In this document: in pieces, positions 1-11,861 of the stretch | How positions within the stretch are numbered: the stretch's first letter is position 1 | Layout: each line of letters begins with the position of its first letter | Source of the DNA: Linnemannia schmuckeri | Lineage: Eukaryota > Mortierellomycota > Mortierellomycetes > Mortierellales > Mortierellaceae | Direction of reading: 5' to 3' | Assembly: GCA_029449235.1 (NCBI GenBank) | Contig: JANATG010000014.1 | Location: 1,054,001 to 1,118,000 of the forward strand | DNA length: 64,000 nt | The notes under the pieces: generated by a model | Databases searched by the model: none | The model's input: only the letters and a program-made list of their open reading frames with translations | Told to the model about the DNA's origin: nothing | Translations under genes and position numbers: made by a program

Positions 1-1463
1 TCCAGTTCCTCGCTCCGATCTCTCGCCCTCGCTCGAACTTGTCGATGCTGACTTGTGGGCCCAGTTTCACAAAGAGCAGAACGAAATGATTGTACAGAGC
101 CAGGGACGCCACTTATTTCCCTGTTTGCGATTTCTGGTGCAGGATTTGGACCCCGAAGCCGAGTATTCTTTGGAGCTCGACTTTGAGATGTTGGCGCGGG
201 AGCGGTTTCGATACCACAAAGATGGCTGGAAGCCTGCAGAACGCCAGGGCCAAGCAGTGGTCCACGACTTTGGTCACTCCGATAGCCACTCCGCAACCGC
301 CTTGAACCACGTTCGCGAGTTCTACCAGCATCCGGCCGGCTTTAAGTCTGGGCGATATTGGATGAGTCACCCTATCACGTTCGACGAGGTTAAACTCGCA
401 AACAAGAACGAGGGCGATGCTCAGAGGCCCCCTACACGCACTGACAGCAATAACAACAGCAGTGCCACCGACAACAAGAGGCCTCTCGAAATCAATACGT
501 CAATCTTTACTATGAAGTCAGGTTTTCGATACCGACCTCGGATCCGCATAGTAGCGAATCCCACAGGTTCTGACAATGAGCCTAGGACGACAACCTTTGA
601 ATTTGTGGAGACGACATTCACAGCAGTGACACGTTATCAGAACGACAGGGTCAACGATCTCAAGAAGCTGCATAATCCCCACGCTGCTGGCTTTAGGAAG
701 GAGATCAAGCAGGCTACACCTTCTGTAGACCTTTCCATTCGTCCAGTCCAGAAGCGACAGTGGCAACAGGAGCAACAGCAACCACAGAAAAGGCAGCGAC
801 AGGAGGAGCAACAGTCACCGCAGAAGAAACGGCGAAAGCAGGAGCAACAGCCGCCACGGAAGAAACGACGACAGCAACAACAGCAACACCCTCCATCACC
901 TCAGAGACTGCCTTCGACAGGACGTGGAGAGTCACATGTGGTCACTGTCCCCAGCCATCCTCACTCATGCAGCACCATCCTCTTCTACCCACAGCACAAC
1001 TACCCAGCATTGGATCCACACTACCAACATCATGCAGCATCGAGCACACCACCCAACAATGGCGAAAGCCACTATTGGTCAGGACCTCCCTCACCCCAGC
1101 AACAGCAACAGCAGCAACAACATCAACCTCAGCACACTTTCCAAGAGTTCGAGTCTGACGAAGGACGGAACCCCCTTTACATTCTGGCCACCGCCGCAGA
1201 ATGGCGTCAAGCCGTGATGGAAAACGAGCATAGTATGATATTTTTTTGGTTTTATTTTTGCAGTGCTAGTTTTGACCTGTAAAAATATGTCCATTCTCGT
1301 TCGACTTGACTAAACTAACCTTTATTTTTTTGGATTCTTTTTATTCGCGATTACAGCGCAGAACGCTGGCGACGAGTCTACAGGCGGATTGGACGGATTT
1401 TTTATTTTTGCCCTCCAGAAAGCCAGGTCGGAGTTGAAGCCAGGCTGGCACAACAGCGACTAG
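1..1463 (+). CDS. T-box transcription factor, 5'-truncated by window edge
   Basis: DNA-binding transcription factor, expected in the nucleus. The frame is open from the first bases, so the true start lies outside the window. The T-box is easy to read: ADLWAQFH, then EMIV and GRHLFP, DLDPEAEY, a ...YWMSHPITFDEVKL segment, and the C-terminal VTRYQNDR / NPHAAGFR block that matches the animal VTAYQN...NPFAKGF region. After about residue 230 the protein becomes Gln/Arg/Lys-rich and then Pro/Ser/His/Gln-rich (CAG/CAA repeats at about 755-1120), as in an activation region. The plain frame runs on to 1282 as a hydrophobic tail that looks intronic. A donor GTATGA at 1233 and acceptor TTACAG ending at 1356 give a last exon ending at 1463. 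An alternative acceptor ending at 1361 would give a basic tail ending at 1525. T-box assignment is confident; the 3' splice choice is not. Confidence 0.88.
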
Positions 1464-1525
1464 GACGGACACTGCCACCATCACCTCCATCAACATCAAC
1501 ATCAACATCAACGTCAAAACCTTAA

Positions 1526-3431
1526 AACCCCTAAGTGGGTTTTGTTTGAATCACAGCAAAACAACCCAAAAAAAAAAAAAGCCAAAAAAAAGCGCGTCTT
1601 GCAACAGCAACAACACCAAACAACAAAGAACTCAACAATGCCACCCTAAAACCTTCAAGGGTTTTGTTTGAACAAATACCAACAACAACAATGACAACTA
1701 CAACAACAACAAACAGCAAACAATTCTGCACAGCGGCGACGGAAACAACAGCATTTGTTCAAAATTTTTTTTTCGTAACACTTTTTATTTCCTTCATTTC
1801 TTGATTTTACTCTTTTTTGTCTTTATCGCATTACTTGTAGCATTGCCCCATCAGAAATCACTTTTTTTTTTCTCTACCACGTTTATGTGTGATTTTCCTT
1901 ACTTTTTGAGCCCCAATAAAAAAATCATTATCTTACACGCATATTGCAAGCAATTCAACGCGATTCTCACATTGTAGTTTTTACTAGCAAATAATTTTTC
2001 GCCCTTTATTCTGTAGAAGAGCGGAGGTAAAAAGAAAAGCGAGATCAGACCACCAAGGCCGTACCAATTTAGACATGCTCTCAACAATGCTGCATTTTCT
2101 TTATCTCATGTTGTCTGTCGGTATCTTGATGCTCAGAAAATATCCATGGTCAGATTCAGTCCCCATATTTTTTTCTCGTTGTTTTATTTCAGTGAGCGAA
2201 CTATAGAACTGAATCATCACCTCTCTCTTTCCTTGCCGTCCACTACACACTTTGGTGGTTTCTTTTCCTCATGCAGTTGATTAGTCTCCTGAAATAGTGC
2301 CGTCACCTTCTTCTTCAGTCGGGTCAACATCCACTTGTGCACTGGACCATGACCTCTAACCCACCGCTCGCTCACTTTAGTAAAGCATCCTTTGCTTGTG
2401 AGAGAAGCTTACTTGCATTTTTACAGTACTACTTGTTCTCGATTTGATTCTGAGACTGAGTCTTGTTAAAACCGTCCATCATGTGAAGAAGTCGATTGTG
2501 TTTGGTGGTTCGGCCATACCAGAGAAAAAAACTTTCCGATGGGCATGTAGCACTTGTAAACAACCTCGTCGTTTGAACCACCAGAATACCCCTTCAGTTC
2601 AACATACGACACAGATTTAGACATTTCATCCTTCTGCTATTGGTAGCACCGGCCAAGACCCATTGACGTCCTTGACCTCGACGTCCTTGACTACGGTCAT
2701 GCGAACAAGCACATCATCCTCCCGAAGGCATGTATTCGAAGGATAGAAGAAATAAAAGGAGTCAATGTGCTGTGCCAGTTGGAGGTGAAGAAATAGGAAA
2801 AATGAGGCATTGTTTCAAGAACAACAGTAAAAGGTGGTTCGGATAATTGTTTTGAGATGCAGTAGGTGTCATTTGTGGAAAGCACAAGTGGTATGTGTGT
2901 GAATTCGGTTGTTTTATGTTTCCACATGCATGTCGATTCTTGCTGGAGAAGCAAAATTTGCAATACACGCAGACGAGTATCAATCAGCCAGCTTTGCATT
3001 AATCCACAACAAGGTGTGTGCGACACAGCGGAGCGTCGCTTATCACCAAATACGCCTGGGTAGTACTGTGATTTGACCTAGCCTCTCTTTCTGCTCGCAT
3101 GGAGCATCTGCTCAGAAACAAACGTGAATGTTACATATCCTGTGCGTTGTTCCTTTCGTCTCCCATCTTGTGGCACACCCTTTCGCTTTATTATTTTGCG
3201 CCTTGATTACCCATATTTTAGCCCTTTCACTTCGACAACTAAGGCTGGAGATGCATCTACATCTTGAGTCACCTCTTTTTTTACACTCCATCTCTTCTCT
3301 TCTCTTACTTTTGTATCGCCTTTATTCTTTCCTCCAAATTCTCCGTCTCTTCCAACCTTTTCACTTCTTCAGTAATAGCTCTCCTACTACCCACCGCCAC
3401 CCGAGTCAACTCAAAAAAAAGACCACCAGTC
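1526..3431. other. Intergenic region, no gene recognised
   Basis: AT-rich with many A and T runs. Just after the T-box gene are two short imperfect hairpins sharing the 14-mer GGGTTTTGTTTGAA (1537-1550 and 1659-1672). Open frames here are short, lack codon bias and match nothing I know. The stretch from about 3270 to 3420 is CT-rich and probably the promoter or leader of the small gene at 3432. Confidence 0.5.
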
Positions 3432-3632
3432 ATGTCCGATCAACAGCCAGGATGCAAGATTGGTCGTTACACCATCAAATGCAGCACTCATGGAGCCCAT
3501 CGGTGCCGACGCAGCACCACCAACGCCGCGTCCAGTCTTTTCAAGTCCCCCGAAGAAGCTGTTGCTGCAACTGCCAACAAGCCCATTGATTCTAAGCAGA
3601 CCACTGATATCACAGGCAAGGCCGCCAATTGA
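3432..3632 (+). CDS. Small hypothetical protein, 66 aa
   Basis: A 66-residue frame starting MSDQQPGCKIGRYTIKC. I do not recognise the family. Points in favour: the ATG follows a CT-rich leader and an A-rich stretch, as at other genes in this window. Codon third positions are enriched in C/G through the frame. An AATAAA-like signal follows at about 3690. The N-terminal half has four cysteines and several Arg/Lys; the C-terminal half is polar and Ala/Thr-rich. There is no signal peptide or membrane segment from this start. An upstream in-frame ATG at 3264 would add a hydrophobic leader but lies in the CT-rich region, so I prefer 3432. It could be a small cytosolic protein or a chance frame. Confidence 0.4.
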   Translation: MSDQQPGCKIGRYTIKCSTHGAHRCRRSTTNAASSLFKSPEEAVAATANKPIDSKQTTDITGKAAN

Positions 3633-3941
3633 ACGCCTGTATCCAGCCAGCCACAGGAACACAGGGATGGATGCGATGTACGCATCACAAATAAATTGGA
3701 TCTTTGTCTGTGCTTGTCTGCCCCACTAGGCTAATTTTTTTCCTGCATTTTCCTGCCTTTATTATCATCCTTGATTTTTTCACCGTCCGTGTCAAGGTCA
3801 GATCGGGCCTCTTTTACGGCACCAAAATCCATCATAGGCGATTGTTCACACATTTCAAAAAGGATGTCAGGCACATCAAAAAAACATAACACACTTGCAC
3901 AGCGGACAGGGTGAGGAGGGGCGAACCGGAAGGTGACTGTT

Positions 3942-3961
3942 GATTGGTGATTGGTGATTGG
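3942..3961 (-). promoter_or_regulatory. Triple CCAAT-type repeat
   Basis: Three ATTGG pentamers at 7-bp spacing on the + strand, which read as CCAAT three times on the - strand. CCAAT boxes are bound by the HAP/NF-Y complex. No - strand gene is obvious downstream, so a regulatory role is only a guess. Confidence 0.25.
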
Positions 3962-5322
3962 TGAAAGAAGATAACAGTTGATGATAGCGTAAAAAAAAAC
4001 GCGCGTGAAGGGGTAATGCTGATTTTTTGACGTGACGCGGTTTGATCGTTAATGGTGATGCTATGCAACCGCGAAAAAAGTCCAATAAATTGGCATGAAT
4101 AGACACGCTGGTCTCCTGTCAATTTCTATCGGGTTGTCTGTCTGCTCAATGCCCATTTCTTCCTTTTACAAGCACTCTTTCTGTTCGTATTTTTTAACTG
4201 TTGCCTCTTTCTCTACCCTTCAAAACGCTGTTCACCACGGTCCTCATCCCACCAGCAAAAATATGCATTGTTAATGCTCAATTGAACCTCGACATACTTT
4301 TTCCTTGCCTATGAATCCCATCTTTCCTGGTCAATCGCTTTGCGTCGCCATGAAAAAAAAAATAAGTGTGGAGATGACCAAGACTACATTGGTTTAAAAC
4401 TGTGTTTTCGGCGCCTGTCAAACGAATTATGGGTTACGAAGACGACGAAGGAAGCCTTACGTCCATTATCCGAGCAGACGAGTCATGTCTGTGCCCTCCC
4501 AACCCTCCCTTTAGTTTAGTTTTGTTTTCTTTCGTGCTCGGTCAGAAAGATAGTGTACAGAGATCGAGCAAGTTCATTTTTTTATAGTTCTCTCTTAGTT
4601 TGGTTTCTCGAGTGCAACCAATGAAAATTGATTACACAGACATGGCTCGTCTGCCCAAGATGGATAATGAGTTTTCATAATTCAAAAAATGCCATTAAAC
4701 AAATTCGAATTTTAGGCAATTGTGCGATTACATAACGGTGGTGCCATTTTTTATTGTTCCCTCTTTAAACTTTCATTTTTTTTCCCTTGGTGCTGGTAGT
4801 GGCATAGGAGCTGAGTATGCCATTGACGACGTGCGAAATTTGTTCAGAGCAAAAGGAAAACAACATAATCTCTACGTATTATGGGAATGTGAAAAGTTTA
4901 GAAAACCATTCTGCAATGAACTGAAAAAAAAAACGAACTTTAACTCCCAAAAGCCTTCTCGAGCCCTCACCCGTGAATTCTACCACGTTTTCAACTCGAT
5001 GACCGAGTACAGCCTTGTTTGTGAGTGAAAAAGCGAGGCAACAGTGTCAAGGATCTATCGATTGCCGATCAAAGGGTCTATCGTCAACAGTATTACTGAC
5101 TGCAGCAAGGTCTCATTTAAAATTGCTAAAAGATCCTGCACCCCAGATGCAACTCTACCATGTCCAAAAGCGGACTCGACGATCTTATTGGGCAATGAAC
5201 ATGAAGGATGGTATGGCAACTTCCTTTCACATTTTTTTATCTTTCAAAGTACCACAACGTATACCCACGGAATATATCTGAAGTGCCGGGACAAACGACC
5301 AGGTGCTGTTTACTTTTTTGTG

Positions 5323-5323
<1 letters not shown>

Positions 5324-5354
<31 letters not shown>
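5324..5354 (+). repeat. Poly-T tract of about 31 bases
   Basis: An uninterrupted T run, the longest homopolymer in the window. Its length is likely to be unreliable in an assembly. It could be the poly-A end of a retro-inserted sequence on the - strand, but no target-site duplication was found. Confidence 0.8.
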
Positions 5355-5355
<1 letters not shown>

Positions 5356-5957
5356 GAAACGATTCATCCTGAGGAAATAAGGCTATCGTGTTGTTGTTTA
5401 TAGATGGAACCAATGTACGTCCGTCTGCTAGGAGTGAGCGATAGGAGAAGGGAGAAGGCATTATGCATTCTAGGATAAAGAGAAAAGAAAGCGTCCACGG
5501 CAGTGCTTTTTATGCTGAAAAGAAAGTAGAAAAAGGATGTAGGAAAAGGAAGAAGATGAAAAGAAGGTGGACGCGACAAAAATAACATGTGCGACATTTT
5601 TAAAGTGAACGGATCCATAAGACAAGATTTTATATCGCGACCCGAAAAAAGTAGGTCTTGGATCAATTATGAGCGATACGCCGTTATACCTAAAAAAAAG
5701 ACTCGTTTTAGCTACGTGCTATCACTTAATACAAGCTATACTTGATGCTTCACGGATTAATCCATGCCGCTTTCTGCTCTCCTTCTCTCCCTCTCCCCTC
5801 CTCACTCTTAATCCCCCCGTCATTCATCAACCGCGAAAAACGAAAACGCGTGAAATGTGGTCAATGGAGTATAAAGCAAAAAACGTTGAAAAAAGCTAGA
5901 TTCACAATTTTGATTTATTTCGTTCCGTCTGTCCTTCTCTGCAAGTAAACAAACGCC

Positions 5958-7445
5958 TCAGCGAGCAGTGTATGGGTCAATATCCAATTTAAGCATCTCA
6001 AGCTGCGGACACTGTCCAAACACATCCTCCTGCACCTTGGCACTAATGAACCGACAACACCTTACAAAGTCCACACTCTGCAACGACGCCTTGTGTCTCC
6101 CTACAATCGGTATCAATTCCGCCCAGTCTTTGTCAAACTGTATAATCGTAAGGTCCTTAACTGTATTCGGAGGGAGAAGCGCCATGAGGTCCAAGGCCAG
6201 CTGGTTGTCGGTGTTGCCTCGATAGTGGTCAATCTTTTGAATCTGCGGACAGTGCTCGGCGATGAAATGAGCCAGGGCGCGGGGGTCGATGACAGAGTGC
6301 AGTTGTGGGATCACGAATGAGACGAGTCCTGGGCAGTGTTCAAAGATAGACTGGATCTGGGCCAGGGTGAGGGTGTCCATGACGTTGACAAAGAAGGTCG
6401 TCAAGTTTTGGAGGGGTTGCTGGCGATGAGGCAGCGGAGGTAAGCCCCCTTCCTGAACTGCAGGCAATAGACGTCCTCGCACCTCTTCCAGCTCACCGTC
6501 ATCAAAAAGATCCTCCTCGTTCCACTCTGGCAGCTCACCATAATTGCCATCATCATATACAAACCGAATTACAAAGTCGACCAGCTTTCCCGAGCAACTA
6601 AAGAACGCCACAGGCACCAAGGTCGGCCACTCTTCCTCGCTCATCATAGCCTTCAGTGTCAACGACTTCAAACAGGGCAATCCAGCCAGCGTCAAACCCA
6701 GCAGTTGGATACCGATATTAGACTGAATGAAGAGGTCGAGGTGGAGGAAAGTCAATTGCGGGCAATGGTAAAGAATCGCAAGGTCCTGTCGCATCCGAAG
6801 TTGGGTGATCATGCAGTACTCCGAGGTAGATGAGCATAAAGGTTTCGTCGTCTGGATTCCTTCCCATTTTAGAGTAGTATGAGGTGAGATGTGTCACTGG
6901 TGGCATGGGGATGAAAGATACTATATTGATAGTGCTACTCGCAGAAGACTCATCCAAGCGAGGGAACCAAACAGGGAGACTGGGAGGGGGCGCTGGTGAT
7001 GATGATAATTGTGGCGACGAGGGAGAAGAGAGATCAATCAAGGTTCTGGATAACTCATTGTCGTTGCTATTGTCGTTGGCTGCAGAGGCTGTGGTACAGT
7101 GGGGCAGACTATTGTTGCCGTTGTGCTCTAGGAAGGTCCTGAGACAGTTGTAGTAATACGCCGTAACCTTGGGTCCCAAAAAGACCCTTCTGACATGCGA
7201 CAAGTTCCTGGCGAGGGTGTCAAGACTGAAAAGAGAGAGGAAGAGGTTAAACTCTGGATGGTAGTCGGTGTAAAAGTCGAGGGAGGTGTAGATGGCGGGA
7301 GTGCAGATGACATTCAGATGTCGGCGAGTCTGTGCTAGACACGCGATGGACTTGCGAGGTGAAGAAGGAGGGACGCCACTAATTCCGGGAGGTCGAAGAA
7401 GTGCCGGCTGGATGATGATGTTGATGGTGGTGGTGAGGGGGTCAT
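5958..7445 (-). pseudogene. F-box/LRR protein gene, frameshifted
   Basis: Start taken at 7445 (MTPSPPP), followed by an F-box-like segment (FDLPELVASLLLHL). The frame then stops at 7335-7337 (TAG). The next segment, LAQTRRHLNVICTPAIYTSL, is in another frame and is the natural continuation of an F-box, so one base is missing near 7337. A second frame change lies near 6830. From there an LRR-like region (QLRMRQDLAILYHCPQL, repeated hydrophobic strands with HCP/QCP motifs) runs to a stop at 5958. F-box proteins recruit substrates to SCF ubiquitin ligases through Skp1, with LRRs binding the substrate. No intron of normal size removes the breaks, so this is a pseudogene or carries assembly indels. 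An acidic insert (EEDLFDDGELEE) lies in the LRR part. Confidence 0.65.
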
Positions 7446-8044
7446 CAGAGATGAAGGTAGGGAGGAAGTAAATGCGAAAGAGAAAGAGAGAGTAAAGTTG
7501 AATGCGTGGAGTAAGAGTGAGCGAGAAGTGAGTGAGATCTCAGGAAAGTGCAGCGTGTGGGAGAAGAGAGAGCAAACAGAAAGAGAGAGAGCAATGGCGA
7601 CTGAGGTGGGAAAAACAAACACGATCGATAAATACAAAAAAGGAGGGAAGGAGGGAGGTGACCGCTCTCTCTCTCACACTAATCGTTTTCTTGTTTTGGC
7701 TCGTCTAATATGTGCAACTCTGAACAAGCAAAAAAAAAAAAAGGACGGTTGCGTTCAACACCTTTTCAATTGCCTATAACTCAACGCTCGTCCTCTGTCT
7801 CGCAACTCCCAGAAGGGCCTGAGGCAAGCCTCATGCCAACTGCTCTGGGAGGTTCGTGTCTATCTCGCAACTATTGCATGTCAGTCCCGCTTTTGAACGC
7901 GATTGTGTTTCATTTATGTCAAACTGAAATATTAACTCAATAATCAGTTGGAGCCCTGGTCTGCATTGAGCGTACAAACACACAACTGCCAAAGTTACAT
8001 GTATTTGTTTGTTGCCCGAATTATGTGAACGTGAAAACAAACAA

Positions 8045-9529
8045 TTAAATAATGACCAGCTTGGGATTCCTCCGCCTCATGTCCGCACAAAAATCACTCT
8101 CTTCCTGCTCGCTTTTGCAACACCTGAACTCGGCCACCTCCAGCAACGACCAGCATTGGCTCATCTCTTCAGCCTCCTCTAACATCAATGTCCTCTCAGT
8201 CTCAACGTTCATTGCATCAGCAGACCCCCGAGCTCTCTCAACTTTTTTAGTCCATTCAACTCGCAAAGATAACCAGGCTATTTCTTTTCGGGGCGCGGAA
8301 GGGAGAGTATGGCAGGGAACCAGAACATCTTATACTTGATCCGAAAGTATGGAGTGTTGGAGATGTAGTCGGATCGGTTCCAGTGTGCGCTCTCCAATCG
8401 TAGGACCCCCAAGTTTATAAGCTTACCGATCTGCTGGTAAAACTTTTCCAGTTTCTTGAAGTGTCTCTTCTCGTCTTTCTTCAGAACTGGGGGTGTAGGT
8501 CGGCCGGGATGGTAACCCATCCTTGGTTGAAAGTTCTTGTTGTAGTCGTTGATCACCACTGGCATGTCGAGAACCTTGAGGTTGATACACGCCCATTCTC
8601 TGGTTGTATCCGATATGTTCTCTTCCAGGCTAGAAAGACCCAACTTGCGATGGCCAGGGCAGTGCGTCAACATGGTAAAGACCTCGTCCTTGGGAAAACG
8701 GTTCTCGTCGACGTATAGGAAGAGGGTTTACATTCTATACAAAGGGTTCCGTGTAGGGAACAAAGTCGTCTCCTCGTCCATGTTGTCGTTGATATCCTTG
8801 AGAGTCCGATTTTGGTCTGCAAGGGTGTCCTCAAAGTCGCTGTGGTCCGAGTCGCACAGATGCTGCTCCTTGAATTGGATCTTGAGCTGTTTGATCGACA
8901 GCGGGCAGCTGAAGAAGAGAGACTTGCCAAACTCGCACAACTCTGCCAAGTTCTCTCCAAGACACACGACCAGCGATTGTAACAAAGTAAGGGATGTAAC
9001 TGCACGGAGGAATCGAATAAAGTCCTGCTTGGTATGGATACGCACGTTTTCTAGGTACATGTGTGCCAGGCCAGGATTGCCACGGATGATCGGCAAGACT
9101 TGGTAGAGATGTGTGGTGTCCACGTCCTTGGTTCCGCATGTGAGGCGCGTCAGGGAGCTGGTGAAGGGAGGTGGCGGTACGTTCTACGTGAAGAAGGCGT
9201 CACTTGTAGGTTCATCTTCATGTTGGTCAAGAGACAAGGGTGACGAGCCAGAGAAGAGATCGTAGAACATGTGGATGAAGATTGCACTGGCAGAGAGGTA
9301 GTGGATGTGGTGAAAGTTCCTTGTCATGCTGTCCTTAACGTCAAAGTAGATGAGGTCGAACCGGTTGCTGTGAAAAAAAACGCATATACTTGTAGAGCAT
9401 TGGGGTGAAGATGGAAGAGAGATGTTTGCTTGTTCTGATGAGCACAGTGAAGTTGTGCTTGGAGAAATAGATCTCGAGCTGGACGGTGAGCTCTGGTATT
9501 AAAAGGAAGCGAGTGAAGGCAAACGACAT
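8045..9529 (-). pseudogene. F-box/LRR protein gene with at least five lesions
   Basis: Start at 9529 (MSFAFTRFLLIPEL, an F-box-like N terminus). A run of eight T (minus strand, about 9372-9380) breaks the frame; seven T would restore FFHSNRFDLIYFD. Downstream the frame is readable but interrupted by TAG at 9184-9186, TAA at 8728-8730 and TAG near 8278, with another frame change near 8230. Between the breaks are coherent segments typical of the Mortierella F-box/LRR family (TKQDFIRFLRAVTSL, NLKVLDMPVVINDYNKNF, YQQIGKLINLGVLRLES). The protein would have been about 490 residues. The number and mix of lesions argue for true decay rather than sequencing error alone. Confidence 0.72.
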
Positions 9530-9734
9530 TGTAGTGGTAGGGATGTGTATGGTTGTTTGTGTTTGATAGGAAAAAGAAAAAGAGAAGAAAAGAAAGGCAA
9601 AACAAAAGAGCTTAAAAGGACAAGCAGTGGCAGGGTCCACTGCGTGTTTGTCTGTTTTACTAGAGAAGTGAGACGGACTTTTATTTCCTGCTCTATTTGC
9701 ATCTGAATGTGGATTGACGGCGTGTGCGTGTTGT

Positions 9735-9960
9735 TACTCAGGGAGAGGGTCGAAGGCCAGAGTTGTAGGACCGCTGTTAAGTCTTCAATTGGTACGAGGG
9801 CAGTGATAATAATGTCCTAAGGAACCACACGAAACGGTACACTGCAGCGTGCCAGCGAAACTCTTGTCAGTACTGCTCTCGTCCAAGAAGTGATGTGTAA
9901 AAGGACAAAGAGCAGATAAGAGGGCTGGGCACACTACTAATACTATGTCTACAAAGAATT
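9735..9960. repeat. Promoter/5' segment duplicated at 30477-30720
   Basis: About 225 bp that closely matches 30477-30720, including the shared start of an F-box/LRR-type frame (ATGTCTACAAAGAA). The match runs from GAGGGTCGAAGGCC to the ATG region, with scattered substitutions. The two downstream genes are both broken members of the F-box/LRR family, so this marks an ancestral duplication with its promoter. Confidence 0.75.
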
Positions 9961-11418
9961 TGACTGCTAATTGCCACCGCTGCCTAGCCACCACCTTATT
10001 TTGCAACAGTGAGAATGAATCGACGTGATCAACGAGAAACAACGTGGATAGTTGAAAGCGGCCCAAGTGCGGCGTGTGAATCGACAAAAGGGGCTGATTT
10101 CTACAGCGATTTGGACCGTAAAGGAACGTAGACAAGGTCGTGTTGCTTCCGGGCACATGAAACGTGTCCAATCGTTACGTGCTATACTCATCGGAATCCC
10201 TGCCTCGACGCCCCTTGTCTCCTTGTTGATCCCTTTACTACTTTCCTTCAGCTCATACACAATAACCTCCATTCTCATTCCAGCACTACAGTACGTAATC
10301 ATGATCCACCACCTCAACCAATCTGGCCTCGACTGTCGCCTGCAAGCAAGGTATGGAAGCAAACCTGGGCTCCTTACCTCTGGCGTGACATCAGGATCAT
10401 AAACAAACGACAGGAATTGGCATTCCACGGAACTGCAACCTAACACCTACTCTTCCGCGACGGATACTGCCTTCGAAAAGTGGCAACTCGCTTTCAGCAC
10501 GGCCGAAAACTTGGTGTACGTGTAACACTCCCAGACTTCCAATTGTCGTACCTCTACATCTGTAACAACTCTCTTTCCGAACCTCCAGTCCTTGATCTCG
10601 TCAGGTTATTGGAACGATGCAGATCAAGCTTGCGGGTGCTTCAAGTTGACCGCCCTCTCTCGTTCAGGAAACAGTAGCTGACTGTTCAGGACAATCTCTC
10701 TTCCACTCGACCAAGCCCAACATTTCGAGCTCTTTGGTGGACAGTGACAAGTATTGGTCCCACAATAAAAGGTAAGGGTATCCTTAAATACCATGCTCTC
10801 AAGTTTTAAAACCGTCGACCTTGGGCTCGAGTTTTATACGCACAAGTATTCCGCAATGACTTGGGCCAAGACAGTGAGGACAGCCGAGTTCAGCAAGGAG
10901 CATCCCAACCTCTGGAGCTTCGGTCTCTCAACGCGCAGCAACGATGAAGTCAAGATGGAATAGGCCCCTTTGGTCCCGTCACCTTTTTGCAAGGATGTCG
11001 AAACCTAAGGGTGGGGAACCATCACATCAGACTGATGGAGCCCAGACCGTCCTGCATTCTTAGATATAAGTAGACCCTCGACGTGTGGGAGCCGTGCAAT
11101 CCAGAGAAAGGTCGACCGTGAGCTGGGAGCGCTGGTGTTTCTGAAAGATCCACGATTGGGGCGCGGGATGCAAGAAGACGTGGACTTTCGCTTTGTGAGT
11201 GTCTCAGAGAGTGATTCCATCCTAGTGTTCGACACGTTGGTCCAACTGAAAACGGCCTCGTGATGTCGGTCGAAAGTGAACTCGATCTGATTTCGGAGTT
11301 CATGGAGCTCAAAGGTCTGAGAAGGCTTGCTGTCGACATGACGGAACATCGGATCGGATCGTGTGAACTATACTGGATGGAATACAATTGGCCCAAGCTT
11401 CGACTGCTATTGGAGTGA
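9945..11418 (+). pseudogene. Decayed F-box/LRR protein gene
   Basis: Heavily broken. A recognisable F-box end (WKQTWAPYLWRDIRI) is readable at about 10351-10395, and a clear family C terminus (LKGLRRLAVDMTEHRIG, then ELYWMEYNWPKL) at about 11305-11418. Between these, several stops and frame changes interrupt an LRR-like sequence. The final HRIG..EL.WM...WP motif is shared with the intact genes at 15264, 55405 and 57630. The first 25 codons match the pseudogene at 30687, to which it is joined by a duplicated promoter segment. Confidence 0.65.
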
Positions 11419-11861
11419 TTTGGCAGAGCTTGAGCCCCCCGTGTCTTTCCAAAAGGGTATACGGACATGAGCACCTCTTGGACGATATAAATACACAAAG
11501 CTGTGGAGTTTTTGAAGCTTTTTTATATATTTTTTTGTAGAGTAAGAAAGCGAATAAAAGGCAGACTGGAGTGAAAAACACTGCTTGTTTAGCACTAGGT
11601 TTTGTCCATTTGGTGCGACCCCGGTCTTGCGCCATAAAAGGTTTTCAGTCACCCCTTTGTTGGAGATGATTACCACACATCTCAGGTCAGACCGCCTTTT
11701 CCTGGTAAAGAAATTCTTTGCCTTTTTTCATGAGGCCTATTCTACCTTTGATCCCTGTGACACATAAAAGAACCCAAAATAATTTTTTCTTCCTTCTCCA
11801 CCATCACCTCCCCAAATACTCATTTTTACAAAACGTCTTCAAACGCCCACCCATCACTCAA

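Larger units (their letters stand above)
3633..5957. other. Intergenic region, no confident gene
   Basis: No gene I can support. A frame at about 5044-5230 carries a cysteine-containing stretch that could be a relic of a secreted protein, but it lacks a start and runs into a long T tract. Another frame at 4720-5028 has no recognisable features. Confidence 0.45.

Noticed and set aside
760..1217. Thr/Ala-rich and Ser/His-rich alternative frames over the T-box tail
   Set aside because: They arise from CAG/CAA repeats read in other phases; the Gln-rich frame is continuous with the T-box.
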